From assembly GCF_014189455.1 (NCBI RefSeq), contig NZ_CP050296.1, positions 5,204,001 through 5,268,000 on the forward strand: a DNA stretch of 64,000 nucleotides. Reading direction: 5' to 3'. The notes beneath the pieces are model-generated. The model was not told the DNA's origin and searched no databases. It saw nothing but the letters and a program-made list of their open reading frames with translations. The translations under genes and the position numbers were made by a program. The first letter of the stretch is position 1. The number at the start of each line of letters is the position of its first letter. Below are positions 31,613 to 39,699 of the stretch, one piece after another. The DNA is from Mesorhizobium huakuii (lineage in GTDB: Bacteria; Pseudomonadota; Alphaproteobacteria; Rhizobiales; Rhizobiaceae).

Positions 31613-31756
31613 CGTTCAATCCCCCTTGCCCATCTCCCCGATAACCAACCAGGAGATTCTCCGCAAATGGAAATCGCCGGAGCGCCCGTGAGGCTCTAAA
31701 TTGCCGCCCGAGCGCGGCCGGCGCTGAGCGCCGCCGACCGCGCCGTCCGATGTGGT

Positions 31757-32047
31757 TCAGCGCTTCGGCCCAAACCCGGGGTAGGGGTTAAGCGGCACGA
31801 TCGCGGCGATGTCCATCATGCCGGCCTTTATCAGCGGCAAAGTGGCGAGATGGCCGCGCACTTCGGCGTCGTCGGCGGCCTCGAACATCAGGCCACTGCC
31901 GGGAATGTCGCCACGGTTCCAGACCTGGCGCACCGCGCCTTCGGCGTAAAGCGTGCGCCGCTGCTCGGCCTCGCCGGGCAGAAGCGGTGCGAAGTCGGCG
32001 TCGCCAAACTTTGCGGTGTTGCGGGTGAGAAGGGCAAAGAACTGCAT
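31757..32047 (-). CDS. Muconolactone isomerase-like / YciI-fold small protein
   Basis: 96 residues (MQFFALLTRNTAKFGDADF, ENGT-free barrel fold, C-terminal IVPLNPYPGFGPKR). The sequence resembles the muconolactone delta-isomerase-like dimeric ferredoxin-barrel proteins, and the adjacent divergent LysR gene would fit a CatR-type arrangement. However, no other catechol-pathway gene is nearby, so a catabolic role is not demonstrated. Confidence 0.7.
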   Translation of the reverse strand: MQFFALLTRNTAKFGDADFAPLLPGEAEQRRTLYAEGAVRQVWNRGDIPGSGLMFEAADDAEVRGHLATLPLIKAGMMDIAAIVPLNPYPGFGPKR

Positions 32048-32156
32048 GTCGGTCTCCTTGGTTGGGATGCCGGACTATCCCTTCTGGCTGGTCAGACTGT
32101 CCAAGACTGATTAGGCTAAAGTTAAGACCTGAAAGGACGTTGAGCCCGGGATAAAA

Positions 32157-33041
32157 ATGTTCGACCTGCGACAGCTCCGCTACTTCGTCACCGTCGCCGA
32201 AACCGGCAATGTCGGCCGTGCGGCCGAACTGCTGCATATTTCGCAATCGCCGCTCAGCCGGCAGGTCATGCAGCTCGAGCAGCAGCTGGGCGTCGCGCTG
32301 TTCGAACGGGCAAAGCAGCGGGTTCATCTCAATGCCGAGGGCCGCGCCTTCCTCTCGGAGGCCCGCGCGCTGCTCGCCAATGCGCGGCGCGTGGAGGAGT
32401 TTGGCCGCAACCTGGCCAGCGGCGCGGTCGGCCGTCTCGCCATCGGTTATGTCGAGGGCGCGGTGCATGCCGGCCTGGTCGCCGACATGCTCAGGCAATT
32501 CCGCCGTGAGCGGCCGCAATTGCATCTCAGCCTGATGAGCCTGCGCTCTGCCGCGCAGTTCGAGGGGCTGCGCCAGCGCACGCTCGATCTCGGCCTGGTC
32601 TATTCGCCACCGCCGGCCGACTATCCCGAAATTGCTTCGATTCTGGTCCGCCGCGAGCCGCTGGTGCTGGCGATCCCCGAAGATGACACGCTTGTCCAGT
32701 TGTCGGACATCCGCCCGCATCATCTCGACGGCCGCACCTGGATCACCGTGGTGCGCCAGCCCGCCGACACCAACCGCGGCCAGTTCCTGGCCGCTTGCAT
32801 CGAGGCCGGCTTCGTGCCCGACATCGCCTATGAGACGGCTGATCCCTTGACCTCGCTCGGCCTGGTCAGCGCCGGACTGGGCCTGGCGACGGTGCAGGAG
32901 AGCCTGCGAAGCGCCGCGCCGTCGGGAATCGTCTTCCGCGACCTTCCCTGGTTCAAGCGCAGCGTGGCGATCCATCTCGCCTGGCGGCGGCAGGATCGGC
33001 GTGCTGTGATAGCGGATTTGCGGAAGGCAGTAGGGCAGTAG
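32157..33041 (+). CDS. LysR family transcriptional regulator, CatR/BenM-like
   Basis: 294 residues. [46 protein letters not shown] is the winged helix of the CatR/BenM/CbnR branch, and the effector domain follows ([21 protein letters not shown]). Members bind aromatic acids or related effectors. It is divergent from the isomerase-like gene at 31757-32047. The last three codons and the stop lie inside an 8-base tandem repeat, so its C-terminal residues depend on repeat number. Confidence 0.9.
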   Translation: MFDLRQLRYFVTVAETGNVGRAAELLHISQSPLSRQVMQLEQQLGVALFERAKQRVHLNAEGRAFLSEARALLANARRVEEFGRNLASGAVGRLAIGYVEGAVHAGLVADMLRQFRRERPQLHLSLMSLRSAAQFEGLRQRTLDLGLVYSPPPADYPEIASILVRREPLVLAIPEDDTLVQLSDIRPHHLDGRTWITVVRQPADTNRGQFLAACIEAGFVPDIAYETADPLTSLGLVSAGLGLATVQESLRSAAPSGIVFRDLPWFKRSVAIHLAWRRQDRRAVIADLRKAVGQ

Positions 33042-33083
33042 GGCAGTAGGGCAGTAGGGCAGTAGGGCAGTAGGGCAGTAGGG
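33028..33083. repeat. Seven tandem copies of an 8-base unit (CAGTAGGG)
   Basis: CAGTAGGG is repeated seven times without mismatch from 33028 to 33083. The first two units overlap the end of the LysR gene, which stops at TAG 33039-33041. The unit length is not a multiple of three, so gain or loss of copies downstream of the stop leaves the protein unchanged. Confidence 0.97.
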
Positions 33084-33114
33084 CATGTCTTTCCCTACTG
33101 CCGTACTGCCCTAC
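33062..33114. terminator. Bidirectional hairpin between convergent genes
   Basis: Bases 33062-33083 (inside the tandem repeat) can pair with 33093-33114 over 22 bases with one mismatch, leaving a 9-base loop. The hairpin sits between the convergent LysR and LOG genes and is a plausible two-way terminator. Confidence 0.55.
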
Positions 33115-33126
33115 TCCCTTATTCCC

Positions 33127-33738
33127 CTACATTTTGTCTATCACCGACTGCACGCCCTCGGTCGGGGCGTCGACGGAGGAGCCTGCCACCATGATGGCGG
33201 CGACGATGGCTTCCGGATCGTTGATCACCAATGGCTGAACGCGTTTTGCAGTATGGATGAAGCCCTCTGCCGCCATGTGATCAAGCAACGACAGCATCGG
33301 GTCCCAGAATCCGTTGATATTGCCAAAGACGATCGGTTTGCGGTGATGGCCGAGCTGTCCCCAGGTCATGATCTCGACGATCTCCTCGACTGTGCCGATG
33401 CCGCCGGGCAACGCCACAAAGGCGTCGGATTTCTCGAACATTCTGTGCTTGCGCTCGTGCATGTTGTCGGTGATGAGGAGTTCATCAAGCCGGTCGAGCG
33501 CGGTTTCTGTTGCTTCCTTGTTGATCAGGAAGCGGGGAATGATGCCTGTCACCTTGCCGCCGGCCTTGAGCGCGCCTTCGGCGACTGCGCCCATAATGCC
33601 TTTGGTGCCGCCGCCATAAACCAGCCGCAGGCCCGCTCTGGCAATTGAGCGCCCAAGCAGGTGTCCGGCCTTCGCATAGATTTCATCGCGGCCCGGCGAC
33701 GAGCCGCAATAGACGCAGACGGATCGAATCGTGTTCAT
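33127..33738 (-). CDS. LOG family protein (cytokinin riboside monophosphate phosphoribohydrolase type)
   Basis: 203 residues, TIGR00730-type. VCVYCGSSPGRDEIY opens the Rossmann-like fold, LVYGGGTKGIMGAVAEGAL follows, and the catalytic PGGxGTxxE signature is intact in ALPGGIGTVEEIVE. Proteins of this kind cleave ribose 5-phosphate from nucleoside monophosphates; plant LOG enzymes release active cytokinins this way. In a plant-associated bacterium the activity could yield free cytokinin bases, but many bacterial members are general nucleotide hydrolases. Confidence 0.92.
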   Translation of the reverse strand: MNTIRSVCVYCGSSPGRDEIYAKAGHLLGRSIARAGLRLVYGGGTKGIMGAVAEGALKAGGKVTGIIPRFLINKEATETALDRLDELLITDNMHERKHRMFEKSDAFVALPGGIGTVEEIVEIMTWGQLGHHRKPIVFGNINGFWDPMLSLLDHMAAEGFIHTAKRVQPLVINDPEAIVAAIMVAGSSVDAPTEGVQSVIDKM

Positions 33739-33852
33739 ACGGATGATTGGTGATTGGGTCTGAAAGCGTGGTCAAGCCCGGGGTGGGCTTTTTCTTGTCG
33801 GCTTTGGCAAAACACGCTAGACCGGCGTTAGGTGGCTAAGGGGTAGGGAAGT

Positions 33853-35427
33853 ATGGCAATTAATCCATTGAAGGCGTTCCTGTTCGCGGCGGGTGGGACC
33901 GTCGCGGCCGCGGGAACGGCCTATGTATCGGGCGCACTCGACCCGTATCTTCATCCAACGCCGCCGGCGAAAGTCGCGGCCTTGACGCCACCAGAGGCGC
34001 CGAAACCGGCTGATCCAGGCACGGAAGGGCGGCTGCCAGCGCCTGCGGTGCCGGCTGCTCCCGCCGCGGCGCCCCAGACGACAGCTCCAGCAGCACCTGC
34101 GACGGAGGCTCCGGCAGCGCCCGCAACCGATGCGGCGGCTCCGGCGGCACCCGCAGCGGCCGGCCCGATCGCGCCGACTTTCGATGTCGTGCGCGTCGAG
34201 AGCAATGGCTCGATCGTCATTGCCGGAAATGCAACGCCCAATTCAAAGGTCGAGATCCTCAGCGGCACGACCGTGCTTGGTTCGACCGTGGCGGGTCCCG
34301 ATGGCGCTTTCGTCATCGTGCTCGACGATCCGCTGAAGCCTGGCGACTACACAATTGCCCTGCGTTCGGCGGTCGGCACGGTGGTGACCGTCTCGGTGCA
34401 GACCGCCGTCGTTTCGGTTCCCAAGAATGCCGCCGGCCAGGTGCTGGCCATGGTCGAAGAGCCGGGCAAGCCGGCCGAACTGCTGACGGTTCCCGCGCCC
34501 GAGACCAAACCGGCAGCACCTGCCACCGGCGACCAGGCTGCCGCACCGGCTGCCCCGGCGCCAGGTCCGGCCGCCGAAGCGCCCGCGACTGCTGCTCCGG
34601 CGCCGGCCACACCAGCGCCGGCCGTCGTCGAGGCGGCACCGGCTCCGGCAACGCCGCCCGCGGCAGCCGTGGCCGAACCCAAGATCGTCGTCGAGGCGGT
34701 CGAGATCGACGGCAACAAGATCTTTGTCGCCGGCCTCGCCGATCCGGGCCGCAAGGTGCGCGCCTATGCCAACGACATCCTGCTCGGTGACGCGCAGACA
34801 TCGCCGGACGGTCATTTCCTGGTCGAAGCGAAGCGCGACATTCCGGTCGGCAGCTACACCATCCATGTCGACGGCCTCGATGCCGACGGCGTGACGGTTG
34901 TGGCCCGCGCCGCCGTGCCGTTCGAGCGCGAACCGGGTGAAGCGGTCGCCGCCGTGGCGCCTGCCGGGACCAAGCCAGCAGAGACCAAGCCGGCCGCACC
35001 TGCAGCCGCCGAAGCGCCTGCCGCTCCGGCTCCTGCTGCACCGGCGACAGCTCCGGCCGTTGCCGCCGCTCCGGCCGAGACGGCACCGGCAACGCCGGCT
35101 GCGCCCGCCACCGAGGCTCCGGCCGTTGTCGCTGCGGCCACGCCGCCAGGCGATGTGCCGGAGGTCGTGTCACCCAAGCTCGAACATGCCGACGGCGCCG
35201 TCATCATCCGCCGCAACGACACGTTGTGGCGGATATCGCGGCGCGTTTACGGCCATGGCGTGCGCTACTCGACCATCTACCTCGCCAACCAGGACCAGAT
35301 CAGGGATCCCAATCGCATCTGGCCCGGCCAGGTGTTCAAGGTCCCGGAAAAGTCCAAGGAAGGCGAAGCCGCCGACCTCAAGGCAATGGGCGAGCAGGCG
35401 ACGACGGCGCCGACCAAGAAGCAGTAG
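33853..35427 (+). CDS. LysM peptidoglycan-binding protein with Ala/Pro-rich linkers
   Basis: 524 residues. The N-terminus (MAINPLKAFLFAAGGTVAAAGTAYV) is a membrane anchor or uncleaved signal. Two Ig/Big-like domains lie at about residues 110-190 (FDVVRVESNGSIVIAGNATP) and 275-360 (KIVVEAVEIDGNKIFVAGLADPG), separated and followed by long Ala/Pro/Thr linkers. The C-terminal LysM (about 450-505, RRNDTLWRISRRVYGHG to RIWPGQVFKVPEK) binds glycan strands. It probably tethers an envelope function to the cell wall. The composition is biased but the reading frame is intact. Confidence 0.88.
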   Translation: MAINPLKAFLFAAGGTVAAAGTAYVSGALDPYLHPTPPAKVAALTPPEAPKPADPGTEGRLPAPAVPAAPAAAPQTTAPAAPATEAPAAPATDAAAPAAPAAAGPIAPTFDVVRVESNGSIVIAGNATPNSKVEILSGTTVLGSTVAGPDGAFVIVLDDPLKPGDYTIALRSAVGTVVTVSVQTAVVSVPKNAAGQVLAMVEEPGKPAELLTVPAPETKPAAPATGDQAAAPAAPAPGPAAEAPATAAPAPATPAPAVVEAAPAPATPPAAAVAEPKIVVEAVEIDGNKIFVAGLADPGRKVRAYANDILLGDAQTSPDGHFLVEAKRDIPVGSYTIHVDGLDADGVTVVARAAVPFEREPGEAVAAVAPAGTKPAETKPAAPAAAEAPAAPAPAAPATAPAVAAAPAETAPATPAAPATEAPAVVAAATPPGDVPEVVSPKLEHADGAVIIRRNDTLWRISRRVYGHGVRYSTIYLANQDQIRDPNRIWPGQVFKVPEKSKEGEAADLKAMGEQATTAPTKKQ

Positions 35428-35446
35428 GTCTTCGGTGATTGGCTAA

Positions 35447-35466
35447 TCTCCCCCTTGTGGGGGAGA
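35447..35466. terminator. Hairpin after the LysM gene
   Basis: TCTCCCCC (35447-35454) and GGGGGAGA (35459-35466) form a perfect 8-base stem with loop TTGT. No T-run follows. The same core recurs in intergenic repeats of the window, so it may be a repeat used as a terminator. Confidence 0.5.
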
Positions 35467-35513
35467 TAGACAGCTCTAGCGCTCTGCCCATACGGGCAGC
35501 TTGCCGTAGACTC

Positions 35514-35537
35514 GTTCATCGTCTATCGCCGATGAAC
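35514..35537. promoter_or_regulatory. Inverted repeat operator abutting the arsR start
   Basis: GTTCATCG (35514-35521) and CGATGAAC (35530-35537) form a perfect dyad that ends one base before the arsR ATG at 35539. ArsR/SmtB proteins bind such dyads at their own promoters and leave when metal binds. Confidence 0.55.
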
Positions 35538-35538
35538 G

Positions 35539-35886
35539 ATGACAGAATCCACCCTTGAACCAGATCGCGCTGCCAGCGTTCTACCCGACTGCATCTCCGA
35601 CAGTCGCGCTGTCGCTGCGCGCTTTGCGGCGTTGTCGCACCCGGCACGGATTGAGATCCTGAAGCACCTGTCGGCCAGCAATTCCTGCTGCTGCCGCGAG
35701 GTCGTCGATCGTTTCGATCTGGCGCAGTCTACCGTGTCCCAGCATCTGAAGATCCTGGTCGAGGCCGGCCTGGTCCGCTTCGAGCCTGACCGCCAGCGCT
35801 CGCGCTATGCGGTCGATCATGCCGCGCTCGCCAACCTATCGGCATCGCTAAGCACGCTCGTCAATTCCTGCTGCTCCGGCCGCTGA
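35539..35886 (+). CDS. ArsR/SmtB family metal-responsive repressor
   Basis: 115 residues. The winged helix is RFAALSHPARIEILKHLS, then DLAQSTVSQHLKILVEAGLV and a RQRSRYAVD wing. Five cysteines stand out: SNSCCCREVV before the recognition helix and SCCSGR at the extreme C-terminus. Such Cys groups form thiolate sites for Cd, Pb, Zn or As(III) in this family. It sits directly upstream of an ATM1-like ABC exporter gene and is probably in the same transcript. Confidence 0.9.
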   Translation: MTESTLEPDRAASVLPDCISDSRAVAARFAALSHPARIEILKHLSASNSCCCREVVDRFDLAQSTVSQHLKILVEAGLVRFEPDRQRSRYAVDHAALANLSASLSTLVNSCCSGR

Positions 35887-35911
35887 CCCTCTCACCCAAA
35901 AGGCAAGAAAA

Positions 35912-37795
35912 GTGGTCGAAAAAACCGTCTCCGCCGACACCTCAACGCTCACGACATTGCGCAATCTGTGGCCCTATATGTGGCCGGCCGACCGCGCCGA
36001 TCTCAGGGCGCGCGTCACCTGGGCGACACTGCTGCTGGTCGTCGCCAAGCTGACATTGGTCACCGGTCCCTATTTCTTCAAATGGGCGACCGATGCGCTG
36101 GCGGGAGGCTCCAAAACGCCACCGCCGCTGCCGTCCTTCCTGCTCGCCCCGGTGATGCTGGTCATCGCCTACAATGTGCTGAGGCTGGTTCAGCTTGGCT
36201 TCAACCAGTTGCGCGATGCGCTGTTTGCCCGCGTCGGCCAGCATGCGGTGCGCCAGCTCGCCTTCCGCACCTTCGTTCACATGCACCAGCTGTCGCTACG
36301 CTTCCACCTCGAACGCCGCACCGGCGGCCTGTCGCGCATCATCGAGCGCGGCACCAAGGGCATCGAGACGATCGTGCGCTTCATCATGCTCAACACGGCG
36401 CCGACCATTCTCGAATTCGCGCTGACCGCCGGCATTTTCGGTTTCACCTACGGTTGGAAATACGTGGCTGTGGTGGCGGCTACCGTTTGCCTCTATGTCT
36501 GGTTCACGGTCAAGGCGAGCGACTGGCGCATCTCGATCCGCCGCGACATGAACGACAGCGACACCGACGCCAACACGAAGGCGATCGACTCCCTGCTCAA
36601 TTTCGAGACCGTCAAGTATTTCACCAACGAGGCCATGGAAGCCGACCGCTTTGACCGCTCGATGGCGCGCTATGAGGTCGCCGCCACCAAGACCTGGACT
36701 TCGCTCGGCTGGCTGAATTTTGGCCAGGGCGTCATCTTCGGCCTCGGCACGGTCGTCGTCATGTGCATGTCGGCGCTGGAGGTGCAGGCCCACACGCAGA
36801 CGGTTGGCGATTTCGTCTTCATCAATGCCATGCTGGTGCAGCTTTCCGTGCCGCTCAATTTCATCGGTTTCATCTACCGCGAAATCCGGCAAGGCCTGAC
36901 CGACATCGAGCACATGTTCGACCTGCTCGACGTGCCGCAGGAGATCGTCGACAAGCCGGATGCAAAACCGCTCACCGTCGGCGCCGGCAAGGTCGAATTC
37001 CGCGACGTGCATTTCTCCTATGATCCGAACCGCAAGATCCTGAAAGGTGTTTCCTTCGAGGTGCCGGCCGGCAGGACGGTCGCCATTGTCGGGCCGTCGG
37101 GGGCCGGCAAGTCGACCATTTCGCGGCTGCTGTTCCGCTTCTACGACGTGCAGGGTGGCCAGGTGCTGATCGACGGCCAGGACATCCGGGATGTCACCCA
37201 GGACAGCCTGCGCGCGGCGCTTGGCATGGTGCCGCAGGACACGGTGCTGTTCAACGACACCATCGCCTACAACATCCGCTACGGCCGCGTCGGCGCGAGC
37301 GAAGAGGAGGTGCGCAAGGCAGCCGAACTCGCCCAGATCGGACCGTTCATCGAGAAGCTGCCCGATGGCTACAAGTCTATGGTTGGCGAGCGCGGGCTGA
37401 AGCTTTCGGGTGGCGAAAAACAGCGCGTCGCGATTGCCCGCACCATCCTGAAGGCACCACCGATCCTTATGCTCGACGAGGCCACATCGGCGCTGGACAG
37501 CCACACCGAGCAGGAGATCCAGGCCGCGCTCGATCTCGTCAGCAAGGGCCGCACCACCATCGTCATTGCCCACCGCCTGTCGACGGTGATTTCCGCCGAC
37601 GAGATCATCGTGCTCAAGGACGGCCAGATCGCCGAGCGTGGCACCCATGTCGAGCTGATGCGCAAGCATGGCCTCTATGCCTCGATGTGGGACCGCCAGC
37701 GCGAGGCGACCGAAGCCGAGGAGCGGCTGCGCCTTGCCCGCGAGGGCGACGAGCTCGGTGTGATCGTTCGCCGGCGGACATCGGAGGTGTCGTAG
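35912..37795 (+). CDS. ATM1/HMT1-like ABC transporter, fused permease and ATPase
   Basis: 627 residues from GTG 35912. The first 350 residues form a six-helix transmembrane domain with the ATM1-type signature NFETVKYFTNEAMEA (EKYFxNE motif). The nucleotide-binding domain has Walker A GPSGAGKST, Q-loop, signature LSGGEKQR, Walker B PILMLDEAT and switch His in IVIAHRLSTV. Homologues export glutathione-metal or glutathione-polysulfide compounds. A metal-responsive ArsR gene just upstream suggests heavy-metal export. A GTG start and a 25-base gap to arsR support a shared transcript. Confidence 0.93.
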   Translation: MVEKTVSADTSTLTTLRNLWPYMWPADRADLRARVTWATLLLVVAKLTLVTGPYFFKWATDALAGGSKTPPPLPSFLLAPVMLVIAYNVLRLVQLGFNQLRDALFARVGQHAVRQLAFRTFVHMHQLSLRFHLERRTGGLSRIIERGTKGIETIVRFIMLNTAPTILEFALTAGIFGFTYGWKYVAVVAATVCLYVWFTVKASDWRISIRRDMNDSDTDANTKAIDSLLNFETVKYFTNEAMEADRFDRSMARYEVAATKTWTSLGWLNFGQGVIFGLGTVVVMCMSALEVQAHTQTVGDFVFINAMLVQLSVPLNFIGFIYREIRQGLTDIEHMFDLLDVPQEIVDKPDAKPLTVGAGKVEFRDVHFSYDPNRKILKGVSFEVPAGRTVAIVGPSGAGKSTISRLLFRFYDVQGGQVLIDGQDIRDVTQDSLRAALGMVPQDTVLFNDTIAYNIRYGRVGASEEEVRKAAELAQIGPFIEKLPDGYKSMVGERGLKLSGGEKQRVAIARTILKAPPILMLDEATSALDSHTEQEIQAALDLVSKGRTTIVIAHRLSTVISADEIIVLKDGQIAERGTHVELMRKHGLYASMWDRQREATEAEERLRLAREGDELGVIVRRRTSEVS

Positions 37796-37803
37796 CGCCT
37801 TTT

Positions 37804-37941
37804 CCTTCTCCCCCTGTGGGAGAAGGTGGATCGGCGCGCTAGCGCCGATACGGTTGAGGGGTGGGTGACGGAGTGCCGTCCTCGCCAAGCTGGAGCACCC
37901 CTCATCCGACCTCGCTTCGCGAGGCCACCTTCTCCCACAAG
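37804..37941. repeat. Palindromic intergenic repeat interrupted by IS5-like element
   Basis: CCTTCTCCC (37804-37812) and GGGAGAAGG (37818-37826) form a first hairpin. CCACCTTCTCCCACAAG later (37925-37941) begins the mirror arm, which continues after the insertion at 39095-39108 as ACAAGGGGAGAAGG. Rejoining the two gives a repeat in which the outer arms are complementary. The transposon lies in the right arm. Confidence 0.8.
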
Positions 37942-39094
37942 GGGCCTGTTGCGCAGTTACTGGGAGGAACGGCGGGGGAACAGGATCAGCGGGCTATTGC
38001 TGGTTCTTAGGGGTTGAGGTCTGGTTTCGATGTTTGAGGTGGCGGTTCGGCCTTGGCTGGCCGGATTGTGGACGCACCTATCCCGTGATGGCGGCCCATC
38101 GGCGCATGTTGAAAGCGATGGCCGCCATTGTCACCTGACCAGCAGCCTTGGCCAACCCGATGTAGCGGATCGTGGTCAGCTTCATGCGGTTCTTGAGCGT
38201 GGCGAAGGTGGTCTCCACCGCTGCTCGCCGTCTGGCGATCAGGCGATTGTAGTGCTTGAGCCGCGGCGGCAGCGCATGATGCTTGTTGGGGCGCCGTGCA
38301 ATGCGCACCTTCTTGCCGGCCGCCCTGAGCCGAGCACGGCGGGCATGGGTGTCATAGGCTGCGTCTGCCCATACCGTCTTCTCATCACCGCAGATCAAGT
38401 GATCAGCCACGACCGTGTCGTTGACGTTGGCCGGTGTCGTGATCACCGTGCGGATCAGGCCAGAGCCTTCATCCACCCCGACATGAGCCTTGTAGCCGAA
38501 GGTAAGGCCGCTCTTGCCCTTGCGTGCTGTGACGCGGGCGTCCGTATCCTGCGACGGCCGCTCGGGTGTCGGCGGCGTCGAGACCGCATCAATCAGCGTG
38601 GCATCCAGCATCGTACCGCGCTTCAGGATCACGCCGGCCTTCTCCAACTGCCGGTCCAGTTCGCCAAACAGCTTCTCCATCAGCCCTTCGCTGACAAGCA
38701 GATTGCGAAAACGCGACAGCACCGTGTGGTCGGGGATTGTATCGTCCAGCCCCAGCCCAGCAAAGCGCCGGAACGACAGCCGATCGCCCAGCGCTTCCTC
38801 TAACTCGCGATCCGACAGTCCGTAGAGCGATTGCAGCAACAGTGCCTTGAACAACACCAGCGGCGGCCAGGCAGCTCGACCCGGTCCACCATCGCGCAGC
38901 GCATTAAGCAGCTTCTCGAACCGGTACCACTTCACCAGACCCGACAGACGGTCGAGTGGCGAAGAACCCCCCCGTCAGCTTGTGGCCCAGAAAGGCCTCC
39001 GCCAAGCTCAACTGTCCAGTCTGCTTCACCGCCATCGCGATTCCTCCGAGCTCCCTCTCAGAGAATCACAACCAGCGAATTACGCAACAGGCCC
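37942..39094 (-). mobile_element. IS5-like insertion sequence, about 1.15 kb
   Basis: Contains one transposase gene on the minus strand and ends in inverted repeats: GGGCCTGTTGCGCAGTTACT at 37942 and the complement of GGGCCTGTTGCGTAATTCGCT at 39094. With these ends, ACAAG flanks both sides (37937-37941 and 39095-39099) as a 5-base duplication. Because both target and ends are G/C palindromic, the junction could be shifted inward by up to three bases, giving 7, 9 or 11-base duplications. Confidence 0.82.
38078..39035 (-). CDS. IS5 family DDE transposase (frame broken at a run of seven G)
   Basis: About 319 residues when read through. ATG 39035 is preceded by GGAGGAATCGCG and begins MAVKQTGQLSLAEAFLGHKL. 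At a run of seven C on the plus strand (38977-38983) the frame is lost; six would continue LTGGSSPLDRLSGLVKWYRFEKLL into the main frame. DDE residues are visible in GTMLDATLIDA, VWADAAYDT and the RRRAAVETTFATLKNR Glu. The main frame alone gives 285 residues. The break may be a sequencing indel or a natural frameshift site. Confidence 0.85.
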
Positions 39095-39130
39095 ACAAGG
39101 GGAGAAGGAAGAGGTAAAAATCCGCTTGAC

Positions 39131-39146
39131 CTCAACTTAAGTTGAG
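39131..39146. promoter_or_regulatory. SoxR-box-like palindrome
   Basis: CTCAACTTAAGTTGAG is a perfect 16-base palindrome preceded by another C. It closely matches the SoxR operator core CCTCAAGTTAACTTGAGG. TTGACC (39124-39129) and TACGCC (39151-39156) sit 21 bases apart; taking TTGACC with TTGTAC gives a 19-base-like stretched spacing typical of MerR-family promoters. It lies 58 bases before the monooxygenase-fold gene. Confidence 0.6.
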
Positions 39147-39203
39147 ATTGTACGCCGTTCCTGGAGCCCGAAAACACCATCATCCAGGAACGGAACAATC
39201 GAA

Positions 39204-39551
39204 ATGAACGACATAAATCAGACTGTTAACGGCGGCAGCGTGTTCAGGGTGGACAAGTTCGTCGTCCCGGCCGCCGCCCGTGAAGAGATACTCGTCAAGG
39301 TCAGGGCGACACACGAATTGCTGCGCCAGCAGCAGGGTTTCGTGCAGGATTTCCTGCTCGAGCAATTTTCAGGGCCGGGCGAATTCAACCTGGTGACGAT
39401 CGTCGAATGGGAAAGCCAGGCGGCCGTCGACAAGGTCGTGCCGATCGTCAAGGCCGCGCATGAGCGTATCGCGTTCAACCCGCAGGAGACGATCGCGCGC
39501 CTGGGCGTGCGGGCCGACATCGCCAACTATCAGCGCGTGCCGGAACTTTAA
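39204..39551 (+). CDS. Antibiotic biosynthesis monooxygenase (ABM) fold protein
   Basis: 115 residues. VFRVDKFVVPAAAREEILVKV, GFVQDFLLEQFSG and NLVTIVEWESQAAVDKV match the ABM dimeric alpha/beta-barrel family, whose members oxidise quinols or aromatic polyketides without cofactor or degrade haem. No metal or haem ligand can be assigned. A SoxR-box-like palindrome in its promoter suggests induction by redox-cycling compounds. An IS5-like element ends about 110 bases upstream without disrupting the palindrome. Confidence 0.8.
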   Translation: MNDINQTVNGGSVFRVDKFVVPAAAREEILVKVRATHELLRQQQGFVQDFLLEQFSGPGEFNLVTIVEWESQAAVDKVVPIVKAAHERIAFNPQETIARLGVRADIANYQRVPEL

Positions 39552-39699
39552 CGCTCATTCAGCGCAACGACGCCCAGCGTCTGTCTGGCGCGGGCGTTCC
39601 CCGCTCTATCCCGATAGATGAGCTGGGGCTTTTATCCTCAACAACAACTGATATTGTCTGGGCAATAACAACCGATTTTTGAATTACGGAAACATTTCG

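Noticed and set aside
33028..33083. CRISPR array or minisatellite coding repeat
   Set aside because: An 8-base unit with no spacers cannot be a CRISPR array; it is a simple tandem repeat.
36296..37888. Minus-strand ORF of 530 residues
   Set aside because: Antisense of the ABC transporter; the plus-strand frame has complete Walker and signature motifs.
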